A stretch of DNA of 60,302 bases from Clostridium sp. CAG:288 (GCA_000437395.1 FR898162.1:1-60302); one strand, 5' to 3'; counted from the stretch's first letter, positions 25,416-35,140 are shown. Notes: generated by a model not told the origin, from the sequence alone. Made by a program: numbers and translations.

Positions 25416-26528
25416 TTAAATTATATCTCCACGTTTGATATATAGTGGATTTTCAAAAGTACCACTAACTTTCTTTGTGTGAATTATCTTGGCGTTTTTA
25501 TCAACAACAGACTTATCAATACAAATATTTTCATCGATAAATGTTTCAGTTAAAATAACTGAATTTGAAATTTTAGCCCCCTTTGAGACTTTAACACCAC
25601 GACCGATAACGGAATTAACAACTTCACCTTCAATCATAGCTCCGTTAGAAATGAATGAATTTTTAACATTAGAATCTGGTCCATATACTGTTGGTGCTGT
25701 ATCATATGTTTTGGTATAAATTGGCCAATCTTTAGAAAATAATTGATTTCTTACTTTTGGATTTAATAGTTCTAAAGAATGCGATAAATAGCTGCTTAAA
25801 GAATCAAATGATCTCATAAATCCATTAAATTCATAAGTATCAATTGCAATATCTTTACAAATATAAGCTAAGGCATCTCTAAGATTAAAGAAGCTTGATG
25901 TATTTGATCCATATTGAATTAAAGATTCAAGCATTTCCCTATTAAATATATATGTTTGGAGCGATAACAATCCTTCTTTTTCTTCCCCCTTATTTGGCTT
26001 GATACTCTTTACATGCCCATTTGCATCAATTGTTAAAAAGTCATTGCCGATATAATTTGAACGAGCATCTATAACTCCAGTATATAACATAGTAATTCTA
26101 GAATCTCTTTCTAAATGTCTTTCAATTATAGGCCTATAATCAATTTTGTTAATTATGTGAGCTGGAGCAATAACTACAATATCAGCTGATGATTGTTCCA
26201 AAACCCACTTATTTTCAATAAAATTATTAATATCGTGATTATATGCTAAATTATTAGCATAAGGTTCATCGTACATGATTGATACTTTTCCAATTTTAGT
26301 ATTATCAATCCAAGAATGTCCAAATCCCATGTGTCTTACTAATGAACGAATATTTTGTTTTAGCAAAACACCTATTTCATCAATTCCCGAATTTGAAAAG
26401 TTTGACATTTGGAAATCCATCAAAGCATATCTACCTAAGAAGCTTGTCGAAGCTATAGATCTATTTGTAGTCAATGGTCCAAGGTCTAAATCATCATGTA
26501 AGTTTAAAAATCCAATTGTTTTTGTCAT
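25416..26528 (-). CDS. glgD: Glucose-1-phosphate adenylyltransferase regulatory subunit GlgD
   Basis: 370 residues. Homologous to GlgC, but the N-terminal nucleotide loop is replaced (GFLNLHDDLDLGPLTTNR), as in the non-catalytic GlgD of Bacilli and Clostridia. The C-terminal left-handed beta-helix with hexapeptide repeats is present. It forms a heterotetramer with GlgC and raises its activity. AGGAG lies before the ATG; ten bases follow the glgC stop. Confidence 0.93.
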   Translation of the reverse strand: MTKTIGFLNLHDDLDLGPLTTNRSIASTSFLGRYALMDFQMSNFSNSGIDEIGVLLKQNIRSLVRHMGFGHSWIDNTKIGKVSIMYDEPYANNLAYNHDINNFIENKWVLEQSSADIVVIAPAHIINKIDYRPIIERHLERDSRITMLYTGVIDARSNYIGNDFLTIDANGHVKSIKPNKGEEKEGLLSLQTYIFNREMLESLIQYGSNTSSFFNLRDALAYICKDIAIDTYEFNGFMRSFDSLSSYLSHSLELLNPKVRNQLFSKDWPIYTKTYDTAPTVYGPDSNVKNSFISNGAMIEGEVVNSVIGRGVKVSKGAKISNSVILTETFIDENICIDKSVVDKNAKIIHTKKVSGTFENPLYIKRGDII

Positions 26529-26538
26529 AACTTAACTC

Positions 26539-27648
26539 CTAATTATTAATCAATAAAACGTGATCTGCTGTTCCTTCAGCGTTTTCATCTACTTCTAGTC
26601 CTGGACCAATAATTGCGTTTTCAACTTCAACACCTGATTTAATAACTGTTCCAGGCATAACGACAGAAGAAATAACTTTAGCACCTTTTTCAACTGTAAC
26701 TTCATTAAATAAAACAGAGTGCTCAACAGTCCCCTCAACAACTGAGCCTTGATTTAATAAACTGTGGCTGACCTTTGCTTCTTCACCGATATATTGTGGC
26801 AAAGAGTGAGTATCTTCGGAGAAGATTTTAATCTTGCTATCTGAAATATCCAATTTGCATTTTGGATCAAGCATGTCCATATTTGCTTCCCACAAAGATT
26901 GAATGGTTCCAACATCTTTCCAATATCCATCAAATCTATATGCGTAGACTTTCTTTTTCTTTTCGAGTAAATTTGGAATGATGTTTTTGCCAAAATCGTG
27001 ACTAGACTCTTCAACTTTAGCATCTTTATTTAAAGCATCTCTAAGTACTTTATAGTTAAAAATATAAATACCCATAGAAGCTAAAGTGCTCTTTGGTTTC
27101 TTTGGTTTTTCTTCAAATTCAACAACTTTATAGTTTTCATCACAGTTCATAATGCCAAATCTTGAAGCTTCCTCTAAACTAACATTAATAACTGCAATTG
27201 TTAAATCAGCATTCTTAGACTTATGGAAATCAAGCATTTTTGCATAGTCCATTTTATAAATGTGATCACCACTTAAGATAAGTACATACTTAGGATTAAT
27301 TGAATCTAAGAAATCTAAGTTTCTATAAATTGCATCAGCAGTACCACGATACCAGTTTGCACCTTCTTCTGTTTGTCGCGGAGCTAGTATTGACGTCAAT
27401 GATTTGTTTCCATCAATTCCCCATTTACTACCATTACCAATATAGTTATTCAAAGCAACGGATTCATATTGAGTTAAAACCCCTACAACGCTAATACCTG
27501 AATTAGCACAGTTTGAAAGAGGAAAGTCAATTATTCTATACTTTCCACCAAAGAAGACAGCTGGTTTAGCTAACTTCTTTGTTAAAGACTCAAGTCTTGT
27601 ACCCTTTCCACCGGCAAGTAACATTGCCACAATTTCGCTGTTTTTCAT
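26539..27648 (-). CDS. glgC: Glucose-1-phosphate adenylyltransferase
   Basis: 369 residues. Pyrophosphorylase motif LLAGGKGTRLESLTKKLAKP, the glucose-1-phosphate site and the C-terminal beta-helix (residues about 270-369) are all present. It makes ADP-glucose, the committed step of glycogen synthesis. GGGAGG precedes the ATG. First gene of glgC-glgD-glgA; branching enzyme and phosphorylase are not in the window. Confidence 0.95.
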   Translation of the reverse strand: MKNSEIVAMLLAGGKGTRLESLTKKLAKPAVFFGGKYRIIDFPLSNCANSGISVVGVLTQYESVALNNYIGNGSKWGIDGNKSLTSILAPRQTEEGANWYRGTADAIYRNLDFLDSINPKYVLILSGDHIYKMDYAKMLDFHKSKNADLTIAVINVSLEEASRFGIMNCDENYKVVEFEEKPKKPKSTLASMGIYIFNYKVLRDALNKDAKVEESSHDFGKNIIPNLLEKKKKVYAYRFDGYWKDVGTIQSLWEANMDMLDPKCKLDISDSKIKIFSEDTHSLPQYIGEEAKVSHSLLNQGSVVEGTVEHSVLFNEVTVEKGAKVISSVVMPGTVIKSGVEVENAIIGPGLEVDENAEGTADHVLLINN

Positions 27649-27670
27649 TGCATACCTCCCAACAAAATTT

Positions 27671-27726
27671 TAAAAAAAGAGCCATTAAAAATGACTCTAA
27701 ATATTAAGCTAAAGATTGATCGTCAA
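27671..27726 (-). promoter_or_regulatory. glgC promoter embedded in the upstream gene, with hairpin at the 5' end
   Basis: On the minus strand TTGACG (27721-27726), 17-bp spacer, TATTTA (27698-27703) lie in the last codons of the DUF3137-like gene. Immediately downstream is the hairpin AGAGTCATT-TTT-AATGGCTCT (27678-27698) followed by seven T residues, which should terminate transcription of that gene. Any glgCDA transcript from this promoter would start at the hairpin, or be attenuated by it. Promoter call moderate; hairpin call strong. Confidence 0.55.
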
Positions 27727-28750
27727 TTTGCATGACAAATTGATCAGCAGTAAACGAATTTGCAATAGCACTGACACACTTATGTAAAGCTGCAATAGCT
27801 GCGGCTTGACGCTCTATAAAATCATCTGATGGTATTTTTTCTTTTAATTCTTTTGTCAACACCATTTTAAAACCATCAATAAAAATTGAAAGTGAAGAAC
27901 CTGCTAAAGTAACAATAATTCCACATCCTACATACTGTTTAAAGTTATATAGTGCATCGACTACTGTAGAGTCTATAACTGCATATATTCCTTGACCTAA
28001 AGTAGTATAGCAAACATATTCACCCATTTTTGGATTTTCAGCAAATCCATATTTTCTTATTTCGTTACTCTCATATTCGTTCATACTTGGTCGACCAAAA
28101 GTTCTAAACTGGATAAGTCCTTCTGTTCTCGATCTAGGAAGTGTAGTTTGTATTAAATAGCCATTTCTCTTTTTATCGTTATAAGTGTAATTATATTGAA
28201 TTCCATTCCAAGAAATACTTGGAGAACTGAAACTAATAATTTCACTTGCGTTTGGCTTTGAAATATTAGCTCTTGTTAAAGCAGATTTAGTGTTATTTTC
28301 ATCTGGATTACTTTTTAAAATATCCATACTTAAGCCATTAATTTTAACTTCTTCTATTAAAGCTTTTTGATATTTGTTTTTATATTTTTTCTCACATGAC
28401 TTTCCATGTAAAACTCCATAGAATATACCTAAAAATACGCTTAATAAAACGACACAAACAATAGTTATCCATCTAAACATTATGCTGCTATTTTTAAAAA
28501 TATCGTTAAAGTTAAAAAGCGATTCTGTCGTATCAAAATATACAAAGATATTTTTTAACCAATCTTGATTAAACGTAAATAATGGTTCTTTCCCATTATA
28601 TCCTTTACTTGCCACTGCTAAAAAAACATAAATGACATATAAACAAATCAAAAGGAAAGCCAACAATATAGCTTGTACTACGTTAGAACGACGCATTTTT
28701 TTTCGTAAATTAGCAATTTCGCTAGTCTTTGAAATAACGCTCTTAGACAT
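27704..28750 (-). CDS. DUF3137-like membrane protein
   Basis: 348 residues. Two membrane helices (about 27-50 and 90-113) flank an outside loop. The cytoplasmic remainder ends with a segment (NPKMGEYVCYTTLGQGIYAV, then SLSIFIDGFKMVL) resembling DUF3137 proteins. Function unknown. GAGGTG precedes the ATG. Divergent from the YefM-NadE fusion gene, with a 130-base region between them. Confidence 0.6.
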   Translation of the reverse strand: MSKSVISKTSEIANLRKKMRRSNVVQAILLAFLLICLYVIYVFLAVASKGYNGKEPLFTFNQDWLKNIFVYFDTTESLFNFNDIFKNSSIMFRWITIVCVVLLSVFLGIFYGVLHGKSCEKKYKNKYQKALIEEVKINGLSMDILKSNPDENNTKSALTRANISKPNASEIISFSSPSISWNGIQYNYTYNDKKRNGYLIQTTLPRSRTEGLIQFRTFGRPSMNEYESNEIRKYGFAENPKMGEYVCYTTLGQGIYAVIDSTVVDALYNFKQYVGCGIIVTLAGSSLSIFIDGFKMVLTKELKEKIPSDDFIERQAAAIAALHKCVSAIANSFTADQFVMQIDDQSLA

Positions 28751-28790
28751 AATATAGCACCTCTTTCTTTTACATTATCTATTGTACAAT

Positions 28791-28800
28791 TACTTTTAAT
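28791..28800. promoter_or_regulatory. TGTACA palindrome, possible YefM-type operator
   Basis: ATTGTACAAT is a perfect 10-bp palindrome around TGTACA. TGTACA is the known core bound by the YefM antitoxin at yefM-yoeB. The gene that starts 82 bases downstream carries a Phd/YefM-type domain, so autoregulation is plausible. This is inference; the hexamer alone could occur by chance. Confidence 0.45.
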
Positions 28801-28856
28801 GAAACGCTAGTATAAAACAAAATTTATATTCAAATATTAATATACACGCATTATTA

Positions 28857-28865
28857 TGCTATAAT
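28857..28865 (+). promoter_or_regulatory. Extended -10 promoter of the YefM-NadE gene
   Basis: TGC-TATAAT gives a consensus extended -10 only 17 bases before the start codon. The expected transcription start (about 28872) lies next to the ribosome site GGTGA (28873-28877), so the leader would be about ten bases. Confidence 0.7.
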
Positions 28866-28881
28866 AATGCATGGTGATAAA

Positions 28882-31026
28882 ATGAAAAATTTAAAAACAA
28901 TTAGGCCTATTACTGATTTAAGAAACACAAATGAAATATCAGATGCTTGTCACGCCATAGACAAGCCTATTCACATTACTAAAAACGGCTACTCAGATTT
29001 AGTTATTATGTCTGAAGATGTTTACGATGATTTACTAGCAAATAATTCAACAAATGCTAGTTTTAAAGAAGAAGTTACTAAATGCGTAACTATTAACAAC
29101 AACGAAAATAATTTTGGATTTGTACGAGTTCGCGGAGTTTCATTAAAAGAAAGTGTCTTTAATGTTGAAAGTAATTTTGAAAGCATAAAAAAACATATTT
29201 TAAAAGCTATAAATGAAAATATTGACTTATTAGTTTTCCCTGAATTAAGTCTTACATCATATACTTGTGGCGATTTATTCTTCAAAAATTCTCTTTTAGA
29301 TGCTTGTAACAGCAAAATTAAAGAATTGGCTGAAATAGGTAAAAATAGCAATTTGATATATATAGTTGGTTCTCCTTTTATCTACAATCAAAAAATATAT
29401 AACTGTGCCATAGTTTATCAAAAAGGCAAAATATTAGGAATTGTTCCAAAAACATATTTGCCTAACTACAATGAGTTTTATGAAATGAGACAATTCACCG
29501 AAGCACCAAAGTCTAATTTCATTTTAGAATTAGACAATCACCAAATTCCATTTGGCAACAAGTTAATATTCTCTGATATAAACAGGCCTGCTTTTAAGTT
29601 TGGAACTGAAATCTGTGAAGACCTTTGGAGTCCTACTAGTCCTTCGATAAAACACGCTTTACAAGGTGCTACATTATTAATTAACCTCAGCGCTTCAAAC
29701 GAAGTGATTGGAAAAGATGAATATAGAAAAGCATTAGTAAAAGTAACATCCAAGAAATTAATTTCTTCATATGTATATATCTCATCAACAAATGAATCTA
29801 CTTCAGATTTAGTATATTCAGGAGCTTCATTCATAAGTGAGTACGGAGATATACTAAAACGTTCAACACTTTATAAAGAAGACGAAATAACCGCTGATAT
29901 AGATTTAGAAAAACTAGTTTCAATTAGACAAAAAGATACAACGTTTAGAATTCAATTAGATAGCTCATATATTACAATTCCCTTTAGTAGCAAAAACGAA
30001 TTTAAAAAGCCTATGATCTTCTTATCACAAACACCTTTCTTACCTTCAAGTAAAAAAGATCAAGAAAAATGGTGCGATAAAGCAATACAAATTCAAGCTC
30101 ATGGATTAGCAAAACGCTTGCAGTCAATAAATGTATCGAAAGTTGTTTTAGGATTGTCTGGTGGCTTAGATTCAACCTTAGCTTTGCTTGTAGCAATTGA
30201 ATCGATGAAAATAATAGAAAAAACTCCTAAAGAAATATACGCATTTTCCATGCCTTGTTTTGGAACTGGAAAAATGACGAGAAGCAATTCAGAACTTTTA
30301 GCCGAAAAACTTGGGGTAAGTTTTGAAGAAGTATTGCTTGAAAAATCTGTCAAATCCCACTTAGACGATTTAAAGCATGATTACGTCACAGCTGATGTCA
30401 CTTTTGAAAACGCACAAGCTAGAGAAAGAACCCAGTTCTTATTTGATAAAGCCAATCAATTAAACGCTATAGTTATAGGAACAGGAGATCTCAGTGAACT
30501 TGCTTTAGGTTATTGCACTTATAACGGCGATCATATGTCTAATTACTCTGTTAATTGTTCTATACCTAAAACATTAGTTAAAGCTATAGTCAAAAGATAC
30601 GGAGAAACACACAAAGATGTCCAAGATGTTTTAGAAGATATTCTTGACACTCCAATCTCTCCAGAATTATTGCCTGTTGAAAACGGAGCACAAAATACAG
30701 AAGATATCGTCGGACCTTATGAACTACACGACTTTTTCTTATATCACTTTATGTGTAACGATTACTCATTCAAAAAGATTGCTCTTCTCGCTTTTGAAAC
30801 GTTTAAAAATAAGTATTTGCCAACAACGATAATCAAATGGTTAAAAATATTTATTAGACGCTTTATGACACAACAATTTAAGCGTCAAGCAGTACCAGAT
30901 GGTCCAAAAGTTACACCTATTTCTCTATCACCTAGAGGAGATTATCGTGCTCCTTCCGATGCAAGTTTTAACTATATTTATAAAGAATTAGATGAAATTT
31001 TAAAGATTTACTCTAACGCAAACTAA
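28882..31026 (+). CDS. nadE: Glutamine-dependent NAD+ synthetase with N-terminal Phd/YefM-type domain
   Basis: 714 residues from the ATG at 28882 (GGTGA five bases upstream). Residues 1-52 read like a Phd/YefM antitoxin DNA-binding and dimerisation domain (IRPITDLRNTNEIS, then KPIHITKNGYSDLVIMS). Residues about 75-360 are the nitrilase-like glutaminase with Glu121 (FPELS), Lys190 (GIVPKTYLP) and Cys245 (GTEICEDLW). Residues about 395-714 are the NAD synthetase with the PP-loop LGLSGGLDSTLA and the family segments GTGDLSELALG and DGPKVTPISLSPRGDYRAPSD (in part). The enzyme amidates nicotinic acid adenine dinucleotide with glutamine nitrogen. Ordinary relatives lack the first 60 residues. The antitoxin-like part has no toxin-binding tail and no toxin gene is near. 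Both parts are in one open frame. Confidence 0.9.
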   Translation: MKNLKTIRPITDLRNTNEISDACHAIDKPIHITKNGYSDLVIMSEDVYDDLLANNSTNASFKEEVTKCVTINNNENNFGFVRVRGVSLKESVFNVESNFESIKKHILKAINENIDLLVFPELSLTSYTCGDLFFKNSLLDACNSKIKELAEIGKNSNLIYIVGSPFIYNQKIYNCAIVYQKGKILGIVPKTYLPNYNEFYEMRQFTEAPKSNFILELDNHQIPFGNKLIFSDINRPAFKFGTEICEDLWSPTSPSIKHALQGATLLINLSASNEVIGKDEYRKALVKVTSKKLISSYVYISSTNESTSDLVYSGASFISEYGDILKRSTLYKEDEITADIDLEKLVSIRQKDTTFRIQLDSSYITIPFSSKNEFKKPMIFLSQTPFLPSSKKDQEKWCDKAIQIQAHGLAKRLQSINVSKVVLGLSGGLDSTLALLVAIESMKIIEKTPKEIYAFSMPCFGTGKMTRSNSELLAEKLGVSFEEVLLEKSVKSHLDDLKHDYVTADVTFENAQARERTQFLFDKANQLNAIVIGTGDLSELALGYCTYNGDHMSNYSVNCSIPKTLVKAIVKRYGETHKDVQDVLEDILDTPISPELLPVENGAQNTEDIVGPYELHDFFLYHFMCNDYSFKKIALLAFETFKNKYLPTTIIKWLKIFIRRFMTQQFKRQAVPDGPKVTPISLSPRGDYRAPSDASFNYIYKELDEILKIYSNAN

Positions 31027-31027
31027 T

Positions 31028-31090
31028 AAAAAAGAACTATTTTCCATTAAGGAACTAAATGTTACTAATGGAGTAATAGTTCTTTTATTT
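31028..31090. terminator. Bidirectional terminator between nadE and jetC
   Basis: A long imperfect stem, AAAGAACTATT with TTCCATTA on one side and TAATGGA with AATAGTTCTTT on the other, T-rich on both ends. Confidence 0.85.
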
Positions 31091-31091
31091 T

Positions 31092-34000
31092 TTATCTTTT
31101 TTCTATTTCTTTGTATTTATCAAGATAAGATCTATTCTTTTTAACGTCGTGGACAGCAACTAAGACTAAGTCAACATCTTTTGCTAAGTCTCTTAACTTT
31201 TCTGATGGAGTTGAAAGAATTGCTTGAAGTCCAAACGATCTTAACAAACCGACAGCTTCTTTAATTCTTGTACCATCCATTTTAGAGAAAGCTTCATCAA
31301 AGATAACTAATCTTGAAGTGTTATCTTTTTGTGTAACTCTATATAGTTGTGCAAAAGAAGCTAAAATTGAAATATAGAAAGGTGTTTGTGTTTCACCACC
31401 TGATTGTCTTTTGAACGTTCTAGCAAGTGAAGATTCTGTTTCAACATTTCCACGTTTAACTAATAAGTCAAAGACGAGATATGTTCTATAGTCTGTAAAC
31501 TTAGCAACATTTTCAAGAATTTGAGATCTTTCATCAGCGTTTTTATCGCTTGTAGAATCAGAAATCAAATTAAAGAGATTGTTCATAATATCTTTGTATT
31601 TGACTAAGAATTGATCTTCAGCATCACCGACATTTAATAACAAGTCATCAGTTATCATATAGTAATATTCTATATAATCTCTATTTGGTTGAACTGAGAA
31701 TCTATATGAGTCGCGGCCGAATCTCACATCCTTTAAAGCAACGTTAAGTTCATCGATTTGACCTTTAACAGTTTCAATTGACGTTCTAAGTTTATAGATG
31801 AAGTCATCTTTAAATTCTTTAATTGCTTTTTGGTGTGCTTCGTTAATTTTTTGCTCATAACTTGGAAGTTCAACTTGGCTTAAAGAATCATAGTCTCTAT
31901 CAAATTCTGCATTGTTGTCTTCTTGTGTGACATCATATGATAACTTGTATGTAGCTGTATAAATGCTTCTAACATTGAACAACTTATCTTTTAAGTTTTT
32001 AAGACGAGATTGCATTTTAATAAAGCTACTATTAGCTTCACGCTTGATATTATCAAGAGATGGAATCTTTTTCATTGCGTTTTCGAAGAAAGGAACGCAG
32101 ACTTCATTGACAAATGTCGGATCGTATGAAGCTAACTTTTGTGCAAGAATTTTCAAAGAGTTTTCAGTTGCAGGAATAGTGATCTTTGTCAATCTATCTA
32201 ACTCAGAAGATATGCTACCACGTTCAACAAACATTTCTTCTCTTTCTTTTTCAAGATCTTTAATATCCATGTCTAGTCTAGAAATCTTATCATCGATTTC
32301 TTTAACTTCGCCAAGTGAGCCTTCTTTCATTTGTTCATCGAGTCTTGAAGCGTTATTTTCCAAAGCTTCAATCTCATTTCTTTCAATAAGATCACTGACA
32401 TATGTATTACATTCGTTATTAGACATTGTATCCAAGCTTGATAATTCTAATAAAGAATTAATAAGTGAAGCATAAATTTCAAAATATTTATTTATTTCGT
32501 TATACTCTTCACGCTTATTAAACATGGTGTTTTCATCAACTCTTGTACCAATGAAAGATACTTGAGCGTTCTTTTGGTTTAAATACCATGAACCAAAGCC
32601 TCTATATCCTGTACAGTTTGGTAGTAAACCTGAACCACTTTCACGAGCTTCAGCAAATGTTTCACAACGCTTAATACCACCTAATAAATAGTTTGTATAA
32701 GCCCTTGCTCCGTCGTGTGAAGTTTTAATAACTTCAGCAACTGAGCCTGGTTTTGGTTCAAAATTTCTTTCAATAAGCTTTTCACTATCGATAACAGAAA
32801 CATTATAGAAGTTGTATTTTCTTGCAATTTCACTTAATAGTTTACTAGCTTCTTCATAGAATAATTCATCGACAAAGAAGTTAAACTTTTGACCAAATAT
32901 AGCTGCTTCAATAGATTTTGTCCAACGTTTATCAGTGATATCTACCAAATCACAATAAATATCAACTTTAGCGTTAGGATGTCTTTCCTTCAAAGCTGCT
33001 TCTAATGAATTCTTTACTTCTAAATATGTTGTGTTAAATGGTTTACGACCAGATTTCATTTCATAAATTTGTCTATTCAAATTATCTAGTTCATTTTGTA
33101 AATCATATAACTCAGAATCAAAAGTTCTCTTTAACGATAATGCTTTTTGCTTGTATTCATTCATTTCAGCTTGGAAATTTCTAACCATTTCTGGCTCAAG
33201 CTTATTAATTGCAATAGCATTTTCAATTTCTCTACTGCTTGCAAATAAATCTGCTGAATCTTCTAAGAAATCTTCGAGATCTCTTCTATTTTCATCATCC
33301 ATAAATTCAAGATCTAAATTTTTGAATTTATTAAAGAATTGTTCAGCACCTTTTCCAAAGCTTCCACAATATTGTTTTAAAGAAGTAACTAAAGAACCAT
33401 ATGTTAAGTTAATAGCTGAAATACGGCTCATAACCTTCTCTTTTTGATTAGATAGTGTCGACATAGCTGCATAGCCAGCAGAACCAACTTTTAAAGCTAA
33501 CAAAGATTCTTTTTGTGCTTTAAAATCTTCTATATTTTGTTGATAATCATCCAAATTAGCAGCAATTTCACTTAATCTATTTTGATAAGATGTTAATTTT
33601 TTATTGTATTCACTAAGTTGATACTTAACAGTTTCATAATCAGCTCTATCAGAAAGATATTCGCTAAGCTTCAAATCGCTCTTTCCTTTTTGGAATGCGT
33701 TGTAAGCATCTTTAATAGCCTGTAAAGAATCAAGTTTAACTTTTAACTTCTTAGCTTCTAATTCCAAAATCTTATATTGTTCAATGTTTTTCTTCATTGG
33801 CTCAATATCAATTTTATAGTCAACATCACATACGAACTCTGTAATAAAGTTGGATATATTTGTGATTGGTGAGAAGCCAACTGCTTTCTTGAAAAGCGTG
33901 AAGTATTTATCTGGTAAATTTCCTAATTTAACTTTTAAGAATTGTTGATAAGCGACATTAGAATCAAAGAACATATAATCGTTGTCGTTTAAAGATTGAC

Positions 34001-34484
34001 GGCAATAGTTTAAAAATTCTTTATATGTTAATGGTCTTACAACTGAATCAATCAAACCTGAATTTGTAAAGTTATTTTCTGGGAATCCATGCTTCAAATA
34101 GAAGAAGTGATGTTCTTCGCTTTCATCTTCAAACGAATCAAAGACAATACCTAAAGTAAAATAAGCCTCTTCTAAGTCATCGTAAAATTCCAAAGCTATA
34201 TAAGATGTAAAACGACCTGGACGTAAACACATAATTTCGCCCTTATCAGTTTCGCCTGTTTCACCTCTTAAATATCCTCTTAAAGTACGACCGGTACGAT
34301 CGTTAGCTGCTTTGTTAAAGTTTCTACCACTAGTATCGCCAAGTAAAACTGTTTGAATTGCATCGATGATAGTCGATTTACCAGTACCATTTGCACCAGT
34401 TAAGAATGTAATATCATCAATATTTGTAGTTTCATTAGCAAACAAGTGCCAGTTAATCAAACGTAATTTTGTAAGTTTTTTCAT
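31092..34484 (-). CDS. jetC: Wadjet JetC / MksB-like SMC ATPase
   Basis: 1130 residues of the MukB/SbcC-like SMC group. Walker A GANGTGKS at 30-37, long coiled coils at about 240-500 and 670-900 with a hinge between, signature SGGETQ and Walker B LVIFDEAFSKMD near the C terminus. In Wadjet and MksBEF systems this ATPase extrudes DNA loops. It forms an operon with jetB (11 bases upstream) and jetA. The JetD nuclease that normally completes the system is absent. All ATPase motifs are intact, so the complex is probably functional. Confidence 0.9.
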   Translation of the reverse strand: MKKLTKLRLINWHLFANETTNIDDITFLTGANGTGKSTIIDAIQTVLLGDTSGRNFNKAANDRTGRTLRGYLRGETGETDKGEIMCLRPGRFTSYIALEFYDDLEEAYFTLGIVFDSFEDESEEHHFFYLKHGFPENNFTNSGLIDSVVRPLTYKEFLNYCRQSLNDNDYMFFDSNVAYQQFLKVKLGNLPDKYFTLFKKAVGFSPITNISNFITEFVCDVDYKIDIEPMKKNIEQYKILELEAKKLKVKLDSLQAIKDAYNAFQKGKSDLKLSEYLSDRADYETVKYQLSEYNKKLTSYQNRLSEIAANLDDYQQNIEDFKAQKESLLALKVGSAGYAAMSTLSNQKEKVMSRISAINLTYGSLVTSLKQYCGSFGKGAEQFFNKFKNLDLEFMDDENRRDLEDFLEDSADLFASSREIENAIAINKLEPEMVRNFQAEMNEYKQKALSLKRTFDSELYDLQNELDNLNRQIYEMKSGRKPFNTTYLEVKNSLEAALKERHPNAKVDIYCDLVDITDKRWTKSIEAAIFGQKFNFFVDELFYEEASKLLSEIARKYNFYNVSVIDSEKLIERNFEPKPGSVAEVIKTSHDGARAYTNYLLGGIKRCETFAEARESGSGLLPNCTGYRGFGSWYLNQKNAQVSFIGTRVDENTMFNKREEYNEINKYFEIYASLINSLLELSSLDTMSNNECNTYVSDLIERNEIEALENNASRLDEQMKEGSLGEVKEIDDKISRLDMDIKDLEKEREEMFVERGSISSELDRLTKITIPATENSLKILAQKLASYDPTFVNEVCVPFFENAMKKIPSLDNIKREANSSFIKMQSRLKNLKDKLFNVRSIYTATYKLSYDVTQEDNNAEFDRDYDSLSQVELPSYEQKINEAHQKAIKEFKDDFIYKLRTSIETVKGQIDELNVALKDVRFGRDSYRFSVQPNRDYIEYYYMITDDLLLNVGDAEDQFLVKYKDIMNNLFNLISDSTSDKNADERSQILENVAKFTDYRTYLVFDLLVKRGNVETESSLARTFKRQSGGETQTPFYISILASFAQLYRVTQKDNTSRLVIFDEAFSKMDGTRIKEAVGLLRSFGLQAILSTPSEKLRDLAKDVDLVLVAVHDVKKNRSYLDKYKEIEKR

Positions 34485-34495
34485 AATAGCACTCC

Positions 34496-35134
34496 TTAAA
34501 TACCAAATTCAGAAGCAACGCTTTCATTATCTTCAGCAATTTTTGTTACCTCATCATATAAAGCGTTCATCTTACTATTTGAAATAACATATCTTATCGA
34601 TGGTAAAATATAAAAACTATATGAAGAATCATAGAAAGAATGTTGAGCTCTAGCAATAATGTTATAACTTGCTAAAGTCTTTAAACCTGAAGCAAGTGCG
34701 TTAGTTGATAAACGTTTGTTAACTTTCATTAAGCCTTTATCTCTTAAAATCATTTTTAATGTTGTAGAGTCCATATATGTTTCAGTAAGCGATGGATTAT
34801 CGCTAACTTTTTCTTCATAATAAGAACGTAGAGCATATACGAGAAGTGTAGTAACACTGTCTATTCTTATTCTGTTTCTTCCTTCTTCACTATTTAAATA
34901 TATAACGCCATTTTGATCATCTTTAACTAAGTCTAATCCGATAAATCCAACAAAGTCATTTATCAAATTGTAATGTCTTTCAATAAATAAATATGTCGGT
35001 GAAATTTTTGAAACGTTAGTTGCTCTATCAAAGCTTTTTCTAACTATGAAGCAAGTATAAAGCAAATCGTTAACAGCATCTTCAAACTGTCTTTGTTCAC
35101 CTCTAGTTAATTTTTCATAATCTTCTTGGAACAT
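34496..35134 (-). CDS. jetB: Wadjet JetB / MksE-like protein (DUF4194)
   Basis: 212 residues with DUF4194 features: an N-terminal helical part and two winged-helix-like segments (TLLVYALRSYYEE, DSTTLKMILRDKGLM). It corresponds to MksE, the kite subunit that bridges the kleisin and SMC. It lies six bases after jetA and 11 before jetC, the normal order A-B-C. Confidence 0.87.
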   Translation of the reverse strand: MFQEDYEKLTRGEQRQFEDAVNDLLYTCFIVRKSFDRATNVSKISPTYLFIERHYNLINDFVGFIGLDLVKDDQNGVIYLNSEEGRNRIRIDSVTTLLVYALRSYYEEKVSDNPSLTETYMDSTTLKMILRDKGLMKVNKRLSTNALASGLKTLASYNIIARAQHSFYDSSYSFYILPSIRYVISNSKMNALYDEVTKIAEDNESVASEFGI

Positions 35135-35140
35135 AGATCA

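Noticed and set aside
28882..29040. A separate yefM antitoxin gene followed by nadE
   Set aside because: There is no stop codon, ribosome site or start between the two domains; the frame is continuous and no toxin gene is adjacent.
31963..32475. Plus-strand frames inside jetC and inside other long minus-strand genes
   Set aside because: They are shadows of strongly supported genes, without ribosome sites or family similarity.
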